From positions 1 through 64,000 of the forward strand of contig CAYYVQ010000009.1 in the NCBI GenBank assembly GCA_964475205.1: 64,000 nt of DNA, given 5' to 3'. Below the pieces are notes generated by a model. The model was given only the letters and a program-made list of their open reading frames with translations. It had not been told where the DNA came from and searched no databases. The DNA comes from CAYSRM01 sp964475205. Lineage in GTDB: Bacteria; Verrucomicrobiota; Kiritimatiellia; UBA8416; CAYSRM01. Of this stretch, positions 41,310 through 50,971 are shown piece after piece. A program made the position numbers and the translations under genes. Each line of letters opens with the position of its first letter. Within the stretch, counting starts at the first letter, position 1.

Positions 41310-44098
41310 AACTGCTCTGGACAGGAACTATACCATGGTGGGCGGCTGTTGCCCTGTTCATCGCAATGGCGGCGGCAACCTTCTGGTCATACAGGCGCCA
41401 ACCCGTTGGAAAACCATGGTCCATCATCCTGCCGTCACTTCGATGCGCAGCCGGTCTTCTGCTTATACTGGCCCTGATGAGACCTGTCCTTACGGAAGAA
41501 TCGATCCGCACAATACGCGGACGTATCCCTGTAATAATCGATAACAGCGGATCCATGTCCGTCGCCGACCAGTACAACGATCACGAACTCATACGGATAG
41601 CCTGGCACATGAATATGTTCACGCGGAAAATCAGGAACTCAACCTTCGAGAATCACGGTTCCAAATTCACCGAATCAGCATTGAAACTTGACGCCGTTGA
41701 CAAAACCGCCAAATCACTGCTGGGCACAGGAAACAATCCCGACAGTGAAATCGCGGAAAAAAGAGCCGGACAACTGCAGGACAGACTTGAAGCCGCACAC
41801 GAAGCATTGAGCAAGACCCTTGAAAATATCGACAAATCAATCAACAGCTACAGTTACCTTGAAAAAAACGGCGGCAATGGGCCTGCCGCAAAAAAACATT
41901 TTCATGCCGCTTTCGAACAGTGGAAAGAGCAGCCATCAGTATGGCAGAAAAAATTAAAAGAATGGTCCGGCGCTATTGGGGAGGGAATAGAGAAGAAAGA
42001 ATGGCCCAGGGCAGCAGAAAAGGCCGGGGAAATCCAGAAAAATGTGCAGGAATGGACGAAGGAACTTCCGGAAATGTCCAAAAGTTTTGAGGAACTCCAG
42101 AAACAGGCGGACACCGCCCTGGCCGCAGCAGGCATCGAAGAAGTCGACAAGGCGGCAAAAAAACTGAAGAACGAGAAGAGGTGGTCCCTGGCGCAGACAG
42201 TCCTTAACAAACCGCCGCACAACCTCCTGGACCGGCTCCAGGAAAAAGGCGATGTTCACATTTTCGGCTTGCAGGAGCCGGTCGAAGCCATGCTCAGAGA
42301 GAATATTACAAACATGACCCCCTCCCTTGCCTCCACACGTCTTGCGTCTGTCATTCATAAAACGCTGCAGCATTTCGAGCAGGAACCGGTTGCGGGTGTT
42401 GTAGTTGTTTCGGACGGAAACAATAACGCGGGCGCAACACTCGAAAGCGCAGTCAAACTGGCCGCAGAACGGCGAATCCCGATACTGGTCGCGGGAACAG
42501 GTTCAGAAAAACCTCAGAATGATGTGGTTATCGAATCAGTCAACGCCCCGGACACCTCTTTCAAGGACGACCGGCTCGGTTTGGATGTCGTGCTCCGGCG
42601 CCATGGCTACCAGGACAAGCCCCTGAAGCTCAAGGTTACCCGGGCAGGCCGGACATTGCGCGAACTGACCGTCGAACCCGGAGACGAAACCCGCATGACA
42701 GTCGACGCTTCCTTTGTGGAAAATGAACACGGCTCGCTGGCATACCGGGTGGAAGTAGAACCGCAGGACAATGAGCTTCTCGAACGCAATAACAACCGCG
42801 ACTTCCAGGTGATGGTTCTTGAAGACCGGATCAAAACACTGCTTATCGACCAGTATCCTCGCTGGGAATCCCGCTACGTGCGCATGATGCTTTCCCGCGA
42901 TAAACGGGTAAAATTGAAGACAATCTTTATCGGCTCGCAGGAAAAAGAAATGCTTCAGACAGACGATGGGATGTACCCGGCTTCACGAAAAGAACTGTTC
43001 GCTTACCAACTTGTTTTTCTCGGCGATGTCAACCCGGACAATTTCTCTAGAGAACAACTCAGCGACCTTCGCGACTTCGTCGTTGAACGGGGAGGAACAC
43101 TGATGGTAATGGCCGGCAACCTGTATATGCCGGATGCATATTTCGGAACTCCGTTGATCGAACTGTTTCCTTTCCATTCAAAACCATCGGCCGCCGGAAC
43201 CAAAGAAACACAACCTGTCGGATCCAGGAACATAAAACTTAAACCGGTCTACGAAGGCAAACACGACAACCTGCTCCAGATAGGACGCACACCGGCACAG
43301 TCCGAACAGCTCTGGGAGAACCTGCCGGGAATGAACTGGGTTAACGACAAGGTCGCAACCGCGCCTGCGGCCGACCGCCTGGTGGCAACGGAAAATGACC
43401 ATCCTGTAATGGTTAAAGCATACGCCGGAGCAGGAAAAGTCCTCTACGTGGGCAGCGACAGCTTCTGGAGATGGCGGGACAGGGCCCGCTGGCGCTACCA
43501 TCACCGCTTCTGGGGCCAGATCGTGCTCTGGGCCGCGACAGGAAGAACAACTGGCTCGGATAAATACGTCAAACTCATGAGCAACCGCCTTCGTTACGCT
43601 CCCGGAGAAATTGTCCGGATCAAAACCAGACTGCTGGATGACGAAGAAGTTCCAATCGAACAGGCACAGGCCACAATATCAGTGCTCACCCAGAAGGATG
43701 AAGTTGTCCGCAAAACCGCACTACTTCCTGTAAAAGGCGCACCAGGCGAATACCGGGCAGAGATCCACGGGCTGCCCAGAGGACATTTCCGCGTAAAACC
43801 CGAAGTGTTCGAGTTGCGCGAAAAGGACATAAAAACAGAGATCAACTTCGAAATAGGCGACCTCGCAGTCGGCGAATACGTCCACCTGTCCCTGAATAAG
43901 GATAAAATGAAAAAATGGGCCAATCATTATGCCGAAGTTTATCAGCCCGGCCCGCTGGTCCAGGCGCTGGAACCAGTCTCAATAGAAGAGAAGACAAGAG
44001 CCGATTTCGAAATTTGGAATACATTCTACTTTATGATACTGGTAATATTGCTCCTGGGCGCAGAATGGCAACTGAGAAAACGCGTGAGGCTGGCATAA
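41306..44098 (+). CDS. Membrane vWA / GATase-like protein with coiled-coil insert (cluster B)
   Basis: A 930-residue counterpart of 8110-10374. Two N-terminal helices (WWAAVALFIAMAAATFW, SLRCAAGLLLILALMRPVL) lead into a vWA domain with the MIDAS motif DNSGS (VIIDNSGSM near residue 79). A long Lys/Glu-rich helical insertion of about 200 residues splits this domain (residues about 110-310); the cluster A paralogue lacks it. vWA strand VAGVVVVSDGNNNAG follows. The GATase-like domain starts at KTLLIDQYPRWESRYVRM and includes YQLVFLGDVNPDNF and VVERGGTLMVMAGN. A C-terminal helix (FYFMILVILLLGAEWQL) matches the paralogue ending. No catalytic triad is apparent. Confidence 0.84.
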   Translation: MKLLWTGTIPWWAAVALFIAMAAATFWSYRRQPVGKPWSIILPSLRCAAGLLLILALMRPVLTEESIRTIRGRIPVIIDNSGSMSVADQYNDHELIRIAWHMNMFTRKIRNSTFENHGSKFTESALKLDAVDKTAKSLLGTGNNPDSEIAEKRAGQLQDRLEAAHEALSKTLENIDKSINSYSYLEKNGGNGPAAKKHFHAAFEQWKEQPSVWQKKLKEWSGAIGEGIEKKEWPRAAEKAGEIQKNVQEWTKELPEMSKSFEELQKQADTALAAAGIEEVDKAAKKLKNEKRWSLAQTVLNKPPHNLLDRLQEKGDVHIFGLQEPVEAMLRENITNMTPSLASTRLASVIHKTLQHFEQEPVAGVVVVSDGNNNAGATLESAVKLAAERRIPILVAGTGSEKPQNDVVIESVNAPDTSFKDDRLGLDVVLRRHGYQDKPLKLKVTRAGRTLRELTVEPGDETRMTVDASFVENEHGSLAYRVEVEPQDNELLERNNNRDFQVMVLEDRIKTLLIDQYPRWESRYVRMMLSRDKRVKLKTIFIGSQEKEMLQTDDGMYPASRKELFAYQLVFLGDVNPDNFSREQLSDLRDFVVERGGTLMVMAGNLYMPDAYFGTPLIELFPFHSKPSAAGTKETQPVGSRNIKLKPVYEGKHDNLLQIGRTPAQSEQLWENLPGMNWVNDKVATAPAADRLVATENDHPVMVKAYAGAGKVLYVGSDSFWRWRDRARWRYHHRFWGQIVLWAATGRTTGSDKYVKLMSNRLRYAPGEIVRIKTRLLDDEEVPIEQAQATISVLTQKDEVVRKTALLPVKGAPGEYRAEIHGLPRGHFRVKPEVFELREKDIKTEINFEIGDLAVGEYVHLSLNKDKMKKWANHYAEVYQPGPLVQALEPVSIEEKTRADFEIWNTFYFMILVILLLGAEWQLRKRVRLA

Positions 44099-44100
44099 CC

Positions 44101-44178
44101 ATGTATAAAACAACACCGGGCGTTCGAAGCTGCGCAAAACAAAACGAAACCCTGAATCGGAACATAAGACCCGAATAA
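44101..44178 (+). CDS. Possible 25-residue coupling peptide
   Basis: A 25-codon frame (MYKTTPGVRSCAKQ...) starts 2 bases after one stop and ends 2 bases before the next start, filling the only gap of note in this otherwise overlapping operon. That spacing is what a translational coupler would show, but there is no family match and no ribosome binding site of its own. Low confidence. Confidence 0.25.
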   Translation: MYKTTPGVRSCAKQNETLNRNIRPE

Positions 44179-44180
44179 CA

Positions 44181-47100
44181 ATGACAAAGAAACTCACAGA
44201 AAGTCTGGCAGCATTCAAAGAACAATACCACCGGGTAAAATTCCGCGCCGGCATGGCCCGCACCATAATGGTCGCCATAACTGTTCTTCTTGCAGGCTGC
44301 GCCGTCGATTATCACCTGCCGCTGTCCTATAACCAACGTCTTCTGCTTACACTCCTGTGTTACGGAACCACCCTCGCGTTTGCCGTCTTCGGCTGGCTGC
44401 TTCCCTCTGTTATGCCCGTCAGCGCAAACAAGCTGGCATGGATGATAGAGCGGATCCATCCTGAATTTAACGAAAAACTCATTTCATCAATCGAATTCCA
44501 GGAAACAGCCGACAGCCGGGTCTCAATGGACCTTCTGGAAAGTGTGCTGGAAGAAACGGAAATAGACCTGGAACAGATCAAGGCCGAACAGGCCATGCCA
44601 ATAACATGGAAAGACTTTGCCCTCCCTGGCTTCGTGCTTGCCCTGTTTGTAATAATACTTTCGCTGTCGCAGACACAGGCGCCCCTGCTCGTCAAACGCA
44701 TAGCTCTGCCTTCACCCAGGGACGCTTCCGCGGGGGCGTTCCGGCTTAACTTCAAAGCGCCTCTTACCGATAGTTTCGCAGAAGGCCAAAAAGTGCTCTT
44801 CAAGGTCGCTTGCACCGATTATACGGTAGATGAAGTCGAACTCGTCCTTGAAGGCCCTCGAAACAGACGGATTCCAATGAAAAGATCCAGGAAAAAACCT
44901 GTTTTTGAGGCAACAGTCAACGATCTCTTCGGCAACTACGATTACCGGGCGGTTGCAGGAAAAGTGTCAACACCCCTGCGTTCGCTGCAAATGGTTAAGT
45001 TGCCAAGGATCCACAGGTTCGTAAAAACCTACAGCTTTCCTGCCTACACAAAGCTCAAACCAGTCACAGTTACAGCCCGGACAGGCAACCTGAGAGCCCT
45101 CGAAGGCGCAAGAGCGGACATGACCGTTGAGGTCAACAGGCCGCTTGATTCAGCATGGGCTCAATACAACAACGAACATATCCTGGCAAGAATCGCAGAA
45201 GACGGAAAATCATTGACTTTTTCCCTCACCATTGCAGACGACGACAGCTACACGCTGCACCTGGCGGATAAAAGACACGAGGCGGCTGTAACCGAACTTA
45301 CCTGCAATGTGGAAAGCATTCCCGACAAAAAACCTTCAATTAAACTGCTTGCACCTGAACAGGATTTACTCGTTAAGGAAAACGATCAGATCCAACTCCA
45401 GTGGAAATCGCATGACGATTACGAGATTATTGAACAGAAAGCGATAGCGCGGCTGGAAAACCGCCATTTAAAAGAAATACCGCTGACCGCTTCAGCAACA
45501 AACCTGCTGCTGAATCTGGACAATCTCAACCTTTTTGCGGGGGATGTGCTGGAAGTCAGAATCGCCGCCCGGGACGCTGTTGAACAGCAGGGACAATCCC
45601 GGCCATTGCGGCTGACGGTCATTCAGGGCGTCGACCTTCAAAAATCGCTGTCATATATCAAGGCGGGGCAACAGGCGGCAGAACTCCTTAAACAAGGCCA
45701 TGCCGATTTCGTAAAAATGATAGACCTGAAGGACACAATCAGGGACGCGCTGGTCTACAAATCCGAACGCGCGGAGGAAACTCTGAAACATAACAGAAAT
45801 ATGCTGGCGGCGCGGCGCGAACGAATGAGCCGGCGGATTGGCGAAAGCGCTTCGGCATGCTCAAGAATGGGTGAATTTGCTTTCTTTCCAAAAGCAGACA
45901 GCTACTCGTTCCTAACGGCCGACTACCTGCAAAAAGCAAAACTATACCAGGCGCCCATGCTCACAGGCAACAAAACCGAATCTCACGCATGGAACAATAC
46001 CGCCAAACTGTTCGAACTCTCTTCGGCTATGACCACAGGCCTGGTAACACTTGCGGAGAACCGTATACCTTATCTGTCAGCCAGGCTCCTGCAACAAATT
46101 GCCCGCCACGCCTGTTTACAGGACGACGCCCAATCAAAAATATGGACACGCCGGATTCACAAACAGGCCCTTGAACTTGCCCGGGAACATGCGCCGCAGT
46201 TCACAAACGCTTTGCACCGGGTAAATCCGGCGAAAAAAGGAAAACCTGTTAACCAGGGGCTCAAGCCGGGACTGGAGGGTCGGATTTATCCCGGCATTGA
46301 CGAGTACCCGGAAGACTGGACAGACAAGGAACCGGGAGACAATACAAAAAGCGGGATTTACAAGGCATTTACCTTTGTGTCGGCCCAGGATATGGACATG
46401 GCGCCTGGCGATAAGTTTGCCGCGCGCTGGCAAGGTTATATTCGCATAGATAAACCTGGCACATACTCCTTCCACCTGGAATCCGACGACGGCTCGCGCC
46501 TTTATATTAACGGAAAAAAGGTCGTCTCCAACGACGGGTCCCACAAGCTGAGAGATCGAACCGGAACCGTCAAATTGACTCGGGGCTACCACGATATTGC
46601 CATTGTCTACTATAACTCAATCGGTACTGCCGGGCTTTATGCAACATGGAACCGGGAGAATGAAACTCGCAGGGAACTTGACAGCAGTAACATCTTCGCG
46701 GATATCGGAAACGGAGAAGCAAAACTTCTCTACCTGGTAAATAAACTTGCAGCAAGCCTGGAAGAACCGGCATCCAGGTTTTCCGGACTGGATAAAATCG
46801 CCGAACAGATCCGTGAAGCCATGCAGACAAATCCGGAAAACCTCGAGAAACTTGCAACTAAACTGGAAACAACCGCCGACAAGAAAGACTGGCAGCAAGT
46901 TAAACAGATAGAACAAGCACTGACAGAAGCTTCAGAGAATGCCGAATCGGTAGACATGAGGTATGACAGAAAAATTGCGGCACAAGCTCTGAGGGAAGCC
47001 GTCCGGGCCCGCGATGTCGGCAAGGTCCGTAAAACGGCAGAATCGCTGGAAGTTATCGACAAGTGGCAGAGAGCCCAACGCTCCGCTGAAAGTCTGCGCA

Positions 47101-50100
47101 AAACACTTGAGGAAGCTGCTGGTCAATTGAATGAAGCCGTAAAACATATCCGTGCGGGCACAAGCCGGACAGACCGCCAGGAAGCAGCGCGCAAGCTGGA
47201 AAACTTTGCCGCTAAACTGGAACAGGCAGAAGAGATGGCCGCACCGGAGAATCGAGACGGAAATAGAGAAGCTTCCAGGCAACTTCTCGACCAGCTTGAA
47301 CAAGCCCGGGAGACATCCGGAAAAGCTGCCTGGGAAACAGTGGCTGATGGCCGACCGTCCGATAAGGAAATTGCCGGAATCCAACATCGGCTCAATAAAA
47401 CCCGCAGAATGTCGGCGCCCGGCCGGGACCTTGAAGAACAATACAAATACGCGCGGCAAAGGCTGGAATCCATGGAGTCGCCGCTTGGCAGGAAAGTTGC
47501 TCGCGCAAGGGAAAACGTCAGCGCCGCGGCCGCAAACATTAAACCCGGTGCAGATTCACCGGACGCCCTCGAGAAAATACGGCATAGCAGGGATCAACTT
47601 ACAGAAACTTCCGCGGATCTGGACGAAGCCGCAATGGAGATCCGGAAAAAGGCGGAGGCCCGCCTGCTGGGCAATGCCGGCACAGCCGATGACGCGCGCG
47701 CGTACATGGCTCTTTCCGCCGCGCTTGAGAAAACCAGCCGTGATATTGAAGATTCGAAAAAGAAAATGGTCGAATCCGTACGCATGCCGGGGGATCCGGA
47801 AAAAACAGGCGAAGGAGCAACGATGCGCAGGCAATCCAAGGCTTCTCTCATGAAAACAGAATCCGAACTTGAAGAAATTGAAAAGACCCTCCGGGATTGG
47901 CAGGCCGCAGAACGAGGCGAACTGTCCACGCAGGAAGAATCAGCATTGCAGAAGTCGCTGGATAAGCTGAGCAAACGCCACCTTTCCGCAGAGGTCAGGG
48001 AAAAACTCGGCGCACTCGCACTGATGAAAGAGTCATCCGATAAACTCAAGGATCTCAGCGGAAGAACTGCCGGTCTCTCTCCTTCGCCGCGTAAAGAGAC
48101 ACTGGAACAACTCAAAAAAGAAACCGGCGAAACAGGCAGAAAACTTGCCGCTATCCTTGCCTCCGGCGATAAGGGCAAGGCAATCCAGACCGCAAGACAA
48201 TTTGTGGCCAGGGCTAAAAAAGACATGGCCGGTCTCGATAAATCCATCGCTCCGGACAACCTGGAAGCCCGCGGCGGCTATCCCGCCGCTCGGAAAGCCC
48301 TGGACAAGGCCTCGCGCTCACTTGCCGAAGCTGAAACAGCGAGGGAAATACTGAACCGTTCAAAACCTGGCGCCGGGAATCTCTTCAATGACCGCGTCAG
48401 AAAACCGCTTGAGGAAAAATTCCGCGAAAAAAGAAAAGACGCAAACATTGCGGCAGCCCGACATGAGACGCAAAAAGCAGCCAAGGCGCTTGAACAGGAA
48501 CAAATGACGGCAATACCCGGTAACATTGACAAGGCAAAAGAAGCCCTTGCCGCTGATGAGTTTTCTGAAGATGAAGCGGTAAAGCAGATGAAAAGCCACC
48601 TTGACGCCGCCGCAGACGCCCTCAGAGAAGCGGAAAGAAATCAATACCAGGGACAGAAACAAGCCATACGGGCAGCAGACAACGCATCAGACCCGAAGAA
48701 AAAGAAACTTCTCTTCGATGCCGCCCGCTCCGCGGCAAAAGGGGACGCCCGGAATGCTCTGAAAAAAGCCAGGGCCGCAGGACAGCCAGGTTCCGATATC
48801 GCGAAGTCCCTCAATGAAGCAATCAAGGCTCGAAAAGAAGCCGCCCTGCAGCTTTCAAAAGCGAAAACACAAGGCAGAAAGGCTGCCGAAGAATCGGCTT
48901 CGGACAGGAAAAAAGATAACGTCGCCCGGGCAAGAAAAACCCTTCCCGAAGTGAACAAACTTCTGGATGACTATGAAAAAGAACTGGCCGGGCTCGACCC
49001 TGATGTCCCAGACACGGGCGGCAAACCCCAACAGACGCCACCCTCAAAATCAGCGCAGGCGAAGACGAAGAACAGTCTCGCACACGCTTACAAAGACCTG
49101 GGACAGATGAATAAGGCGCTGCGGGAAGCCGAATCATTGGGCGAACAGCCACGCAAGGCGGCTTCACAAAGACATTTGCCTCTTAAATCCGACGCCATGA
49201 AATTGCTCAATTCCATATCCGACGGCGAAGTCAGCGACAGCAAAGACAAAATCGACAGGATAAAGAACGATTTTCCGGCTACTCCTGCAAGCAAACAGCC
49301 TCAAATACTCAGAGACATCGCTGACAGCCTTCCCGAAGATAAGAAAAATCAGAAAGAAGAACTCGAGAAACTGGCGAAAGAAATGGAAGACAACGCCGAA
49401 AACACCGGATGGGAAGATAACTGGCGACAGCAGCGCGACAAATCACTTGACCGGGTCCGCGCTGCAGCCGGACAGATAGACCGGAAACTGACGGAGGCAG
49501 GGCTGGAAAGAAATGCCAACACGCGCAAACTTGCCCGCGCTGTCAAAAACAAAGCTACAGCAAAAGAACTGGCCGCCGCCCGGAAAAGCGCGCAGGCCCT
49601 GAACAGAAGCTTCGATCAGGCCGCAGGCAGTCAAGAGTCAGCCGATACCCCGCGCTCTAAATCCCCAACACCGGCAAACGGGAAACAACAACCGGAACCC
49701 GATTCACTCGCTCCGGCCCTCGCCCAGGCTACCCGGGAACTGGAGCGTGCCGCGCAATACCCCGGACGCCATCAGAAACCCCTTGCCGAGGCCCTCTCCA
49801 ACACCGAGAAGCGGCAGCTTCCAGCGGCTGCCCGGATTGCGTCTCAAACGCCTTACGCAAAAGAAGCCATTCCGGAATTCCAGAAAAGCCTCCAGGCAAT
49901 GGATAAAGCATGGGAAGAACTCGGCGAAGCCATATCGCATCCAGTGGAAAACCGGAAAAGAAACGACCGGCAGTGGGAAGAAATTGCAAAACACATGAAC
50001 GCAGGCAATCTCAACGCAGCAGCCAGAGAAGCCCGCGAAGCAGGCAGTGAAGGCTCTCGCCTGGAAGAAGCGCTTCAACAAGCCGAAAAAACCGCACAAA

Positions 50101-50969
50101 ACGCGGAAGAAAAACTCAAGAGCGCAGCACAAGCCGCGCAAACAAACCCACACAAAAGCCGGGCCGGAGATCTGCTGAATCAGGCAGGCGAATACCTGGC
50201 CGCCGACACCGCCGAAATGCCCGAATCAGCGGCGGAAACAGGACAGAAGCTATCACAGGCCAGGGATGCCCTCGAAAAAAATCAATTCCAGCAGGCGGCG
50301 CAAGCCGTTGCATCAGCCATGCAAACAGCCCCCGGCATCCAGCCCCCAACCCCCAGCATCCAGCATCCAGCATCCAGCCCCCAGCATCCAGCATCCAGCA
50401 TCCAGCATCCAGCCCCTTCACCGGAAAGCGTCCCTCAATCACAGGGCGCCACCCGCCAGGCCCCAGGGCCAGAAGGCAGGCAACCGCCCGCCGAGGACAG
50501 CGCTTCAGAACCAGACCCTACACAAGCAGCCCTCGCCTCTGCGGCCGCTCAGACTAAAGAAGCCGCCGCGGAACTTGGTTCGCCTTCGCCTGAAAACCAA
50601 CGCGCAGCACAAGCCATGGACTCTGCCAGGCAGCAGCTTCAGCAGGCACATCAGTCGGCCTCACAGCAGATTGCGTCTCAGTCGGGAATGAGCAACGCCT
50701 CCCAACCAGGCCGGCAAACCTCGCCGGGAGGCAATAGCGGCGGCTCAAAGGCAGACGCAAAGCATGACAGCGCTATAATTACCGAAATGCTGGGAGACGG
50801 GTGGCAGGGAACCGACGGACAACTGCACAGCCGCGACCTGACCGGACATGACTCCGAATACAGCCCGTACTATAGAAACGCAATGAAACAATACATGGAA
50901 CGCGTAGCCAGAGAACGCGCCAAACATAGACCGCTGCTTCAGAACAAAAATACAACCGGAAACAATTGA
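44181..50969 (+). CDS. 2262-residue DUF4175-like membrane protein with PA14 domain and giant coiled coil (cluster B)
   Basis: The N terminus has two helices (MVAITVLLAGCAVDYHL, LLLTLLCYGTTLAFAVFGW) and a third near residues 150-170, then Ig-like beta segments (about 180-480), as in the cluster A protein at 5337-8105. A PA14 domain, a carbohydrate- or envelope-binding beta-barrel, lies around residues 690-835 (GRIYPGIDEYPEDW, GYIRIDKPGTYSFHLESDDG, SRLYINGKKV, YHDIAIVYYN). About 1250 residues of Lys/Glu/Ala-rich coiled coil follow to about residue 2050. A heptamer-repeat insert (residues about 2053-2078) and a polar region lead to a C-terminal motif (YYRNAMKQYMERV) shared with the paralogue. 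The extended rod could span the periplasm. Its length, over twice that of its paralogue, and the PA14 domain are unusual for DUF4175-like proteins. Confidence 0.75.
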   Translation: MTKKLTESLAAFKEQYHRVKFRAGMARTIMVAITVLLAGCAVDYHLPLSYNQRLLLTLLCYGTTLAFAVFGWLLPSVMPVSANKLAWMIERIHPEFNEKLISSIEFQETADSRVSMDLLESVLEETEIDLEQIKAEQAMPITWKDFALPGFVLALFVIILSLSQTQAPLLVKRIALPSPRDASAGAFRLNFKAPLTDSFAEGQKVLFKVACTDYTVDEVELVLEGPRNRRIPMKRSRKKPVFEATVNDLFGNYDYRAVAGKVSTPLRSLQMVKLPRIHRFVKTYSFPAYTKLKPVTVTARTGNLRALEGARADMTVEVNRPLDSAWAQYNNEHILARIAEDGKSLTFSLTIADDDSYTLHLADKRHEAAVTELTCNVESIPDKKPSIKLLAPEQDLLVKENDQIQLQWKSHDDYEIIEQKAIARLENRHLKEIPLTASATNLLLNLDNLNLFAGDVLEVRIAARDAVEQQGQSRPLRLTVIQGVDLQKSLSYIKAGQQAAELLKQGHADFVKMIDLKDTIRDALVYKSERAEETLKHNRNMLAARRERMSRRIGESASACSRMGEFAFFPKADSYSFLTADYLQKAKLYQAPMLTGNKTESHAWNNTAKLFELSSAMTTGLVTLAENRIPYLSARLLQQIARHACLQDDAQSKIWTRRIHKQALELAREHAPQFTNALHRVNPAKKGKPVNQGLKPGLEGRIYPGIDEYPEDWTDKEPGDNTKSGIYKAFTFVSAQDMDMAPGDKFAARWQGYIRIDKPGTYSFHLESDDGSRLYINGKKVVSNDGSHKLRDRTGTVKLTRGYHDIAIVYYNSIGTAGLYATWNRENETRRELDSSNIFADIGNGEAKLLYLVNKLAASLEEPASRFSGLDKIAEQIREAMQTNPENLEKLATKLETTADKKDWQQVKQIEQALTEASENAESVDMRYDRKIAAQALREAVRARDVGKVRKTAESLEVIDKWQRAQRSAESLRKTLEEAAGQLNEAVKHIRAGTSRTDRQEAARKLENFAAKLEQAEEMAAPENRDGNREASRQLLDQLEQARETSGKAAWETVADGRPSDKEIAGIQHRLNKTRRMSAPGRDLEEQYKYARQRLESMESPLGRKVARARENVSAAAANIKPGADSPDALEKIRHSRDQLTETSADLDEAAMEIRKKAEARLLGNAGTADDARAYMALSAALEKTSRDIEDSKKKMVESVRMPGDPEKTGEGATMRRQSKASLMKTESELEEIEKTLRDWQAAERGELSTQEESALQKSLDKLSKRHLSAEVREKLGALALMKESSDKLKDLSGRTAGLSPSPRKETLEQLKKETGETGRKLAAILASGDKGKAIQTARQFVARAKKDMAGLDKSIAPDNLEARGGYPAARKALDKASRSLAEAETAREILNRSKPGAGNLFNDRVRKPLEEKFREKRKDANIAAARHETQKAAKALEQEQMTAIPGNIDKAKEALAADEFSEDEAVKQMKSHLDAAADALREAERNQYQGQKQAIRAADNASDPKKKKLLFDAARSAAKGDARNALKKARAAGQPGSDIAKSLNEAIKARKEAALQLSKAKTQGRKAAEESASDRKKDNVARARKTLPEVNKLLDDYEKELAGLDPDVPDTGGKPQQTPPSKSAQAKTKNSLAHAYKDLGQMNKALREAESLGEQPRKAASQRHLPLKSDAMKLLNSISDGEVSDSKDKIDRIKNDFPATPASKQPQILRDIADSLPEDKKNQKEELEKLAKEMEDNAENTGWEDNWRQQRDKSLDRVRAAAGQIDRKLTEAGLERNANTRKLARAVKNKATAKELAAARKSAQALNRSFDQAAGSQESADTPRSKSPTPANGKQQPEPDSLAPALAQATRELERAAQYPGRHQKPLAEALSNTEKRQLPAAARIASQTPYAKEAIPEFQKSLQAMDKAWEELGEAISHPVENRKRNDRQWEEIAKHMNAGNLNAAAREAREAGSEGSRLEEALQQAEKTAQNAEEKLKSAAQAAQTNPHKSRAGDLLNQAGEYLAADTAEMPESAAETGQKLSQARDALEKNQFQQAAQAVASAMQTAPGIQPPTPSIQHPASSPQHPASSIQHPAPSPESVPQSQGATRQAPGPEGRQPPAEDSASEPDPTQAALASAAAQTKEAAAELGSPSPENQRAAQAMDSARQQLQQAHQSASQQIASQSGMSNASQPGRQTSPGGNSGGSKADAKHDSAIITEMLGDGWQGTDGQLHSRDLTGHDSEYSPYYRNAMKQYMERVARERAKHRPLLQNKNTTGNN
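50339..50415 (+). repeat. CCAGCAT heptamer array, 11 units, inside the giant coiled-coil gene
   Basis: Eleven 7-bp units (77 bp; variants CCAGCCC and CCAACCC) encode a PASSIQH-type peptide within the protein. The reading frame after the array is the correct one, as the C-terminal motif YYRNAMKQYMERV matches the paralogue. The array has the same length as that at 31833-31909. Confidence 0.95.
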
Positions 50970-50971
50970 CC

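Noticed and set aside
47152..47853. Alternative plus-strand ORF of 233 codons inside the giant coiled-coil gene
   Set aside because: It is an out-of-frame reading of a low-complexity Lys/Glu/Ala region, and the long frame of 2262 codons explains the DNA.
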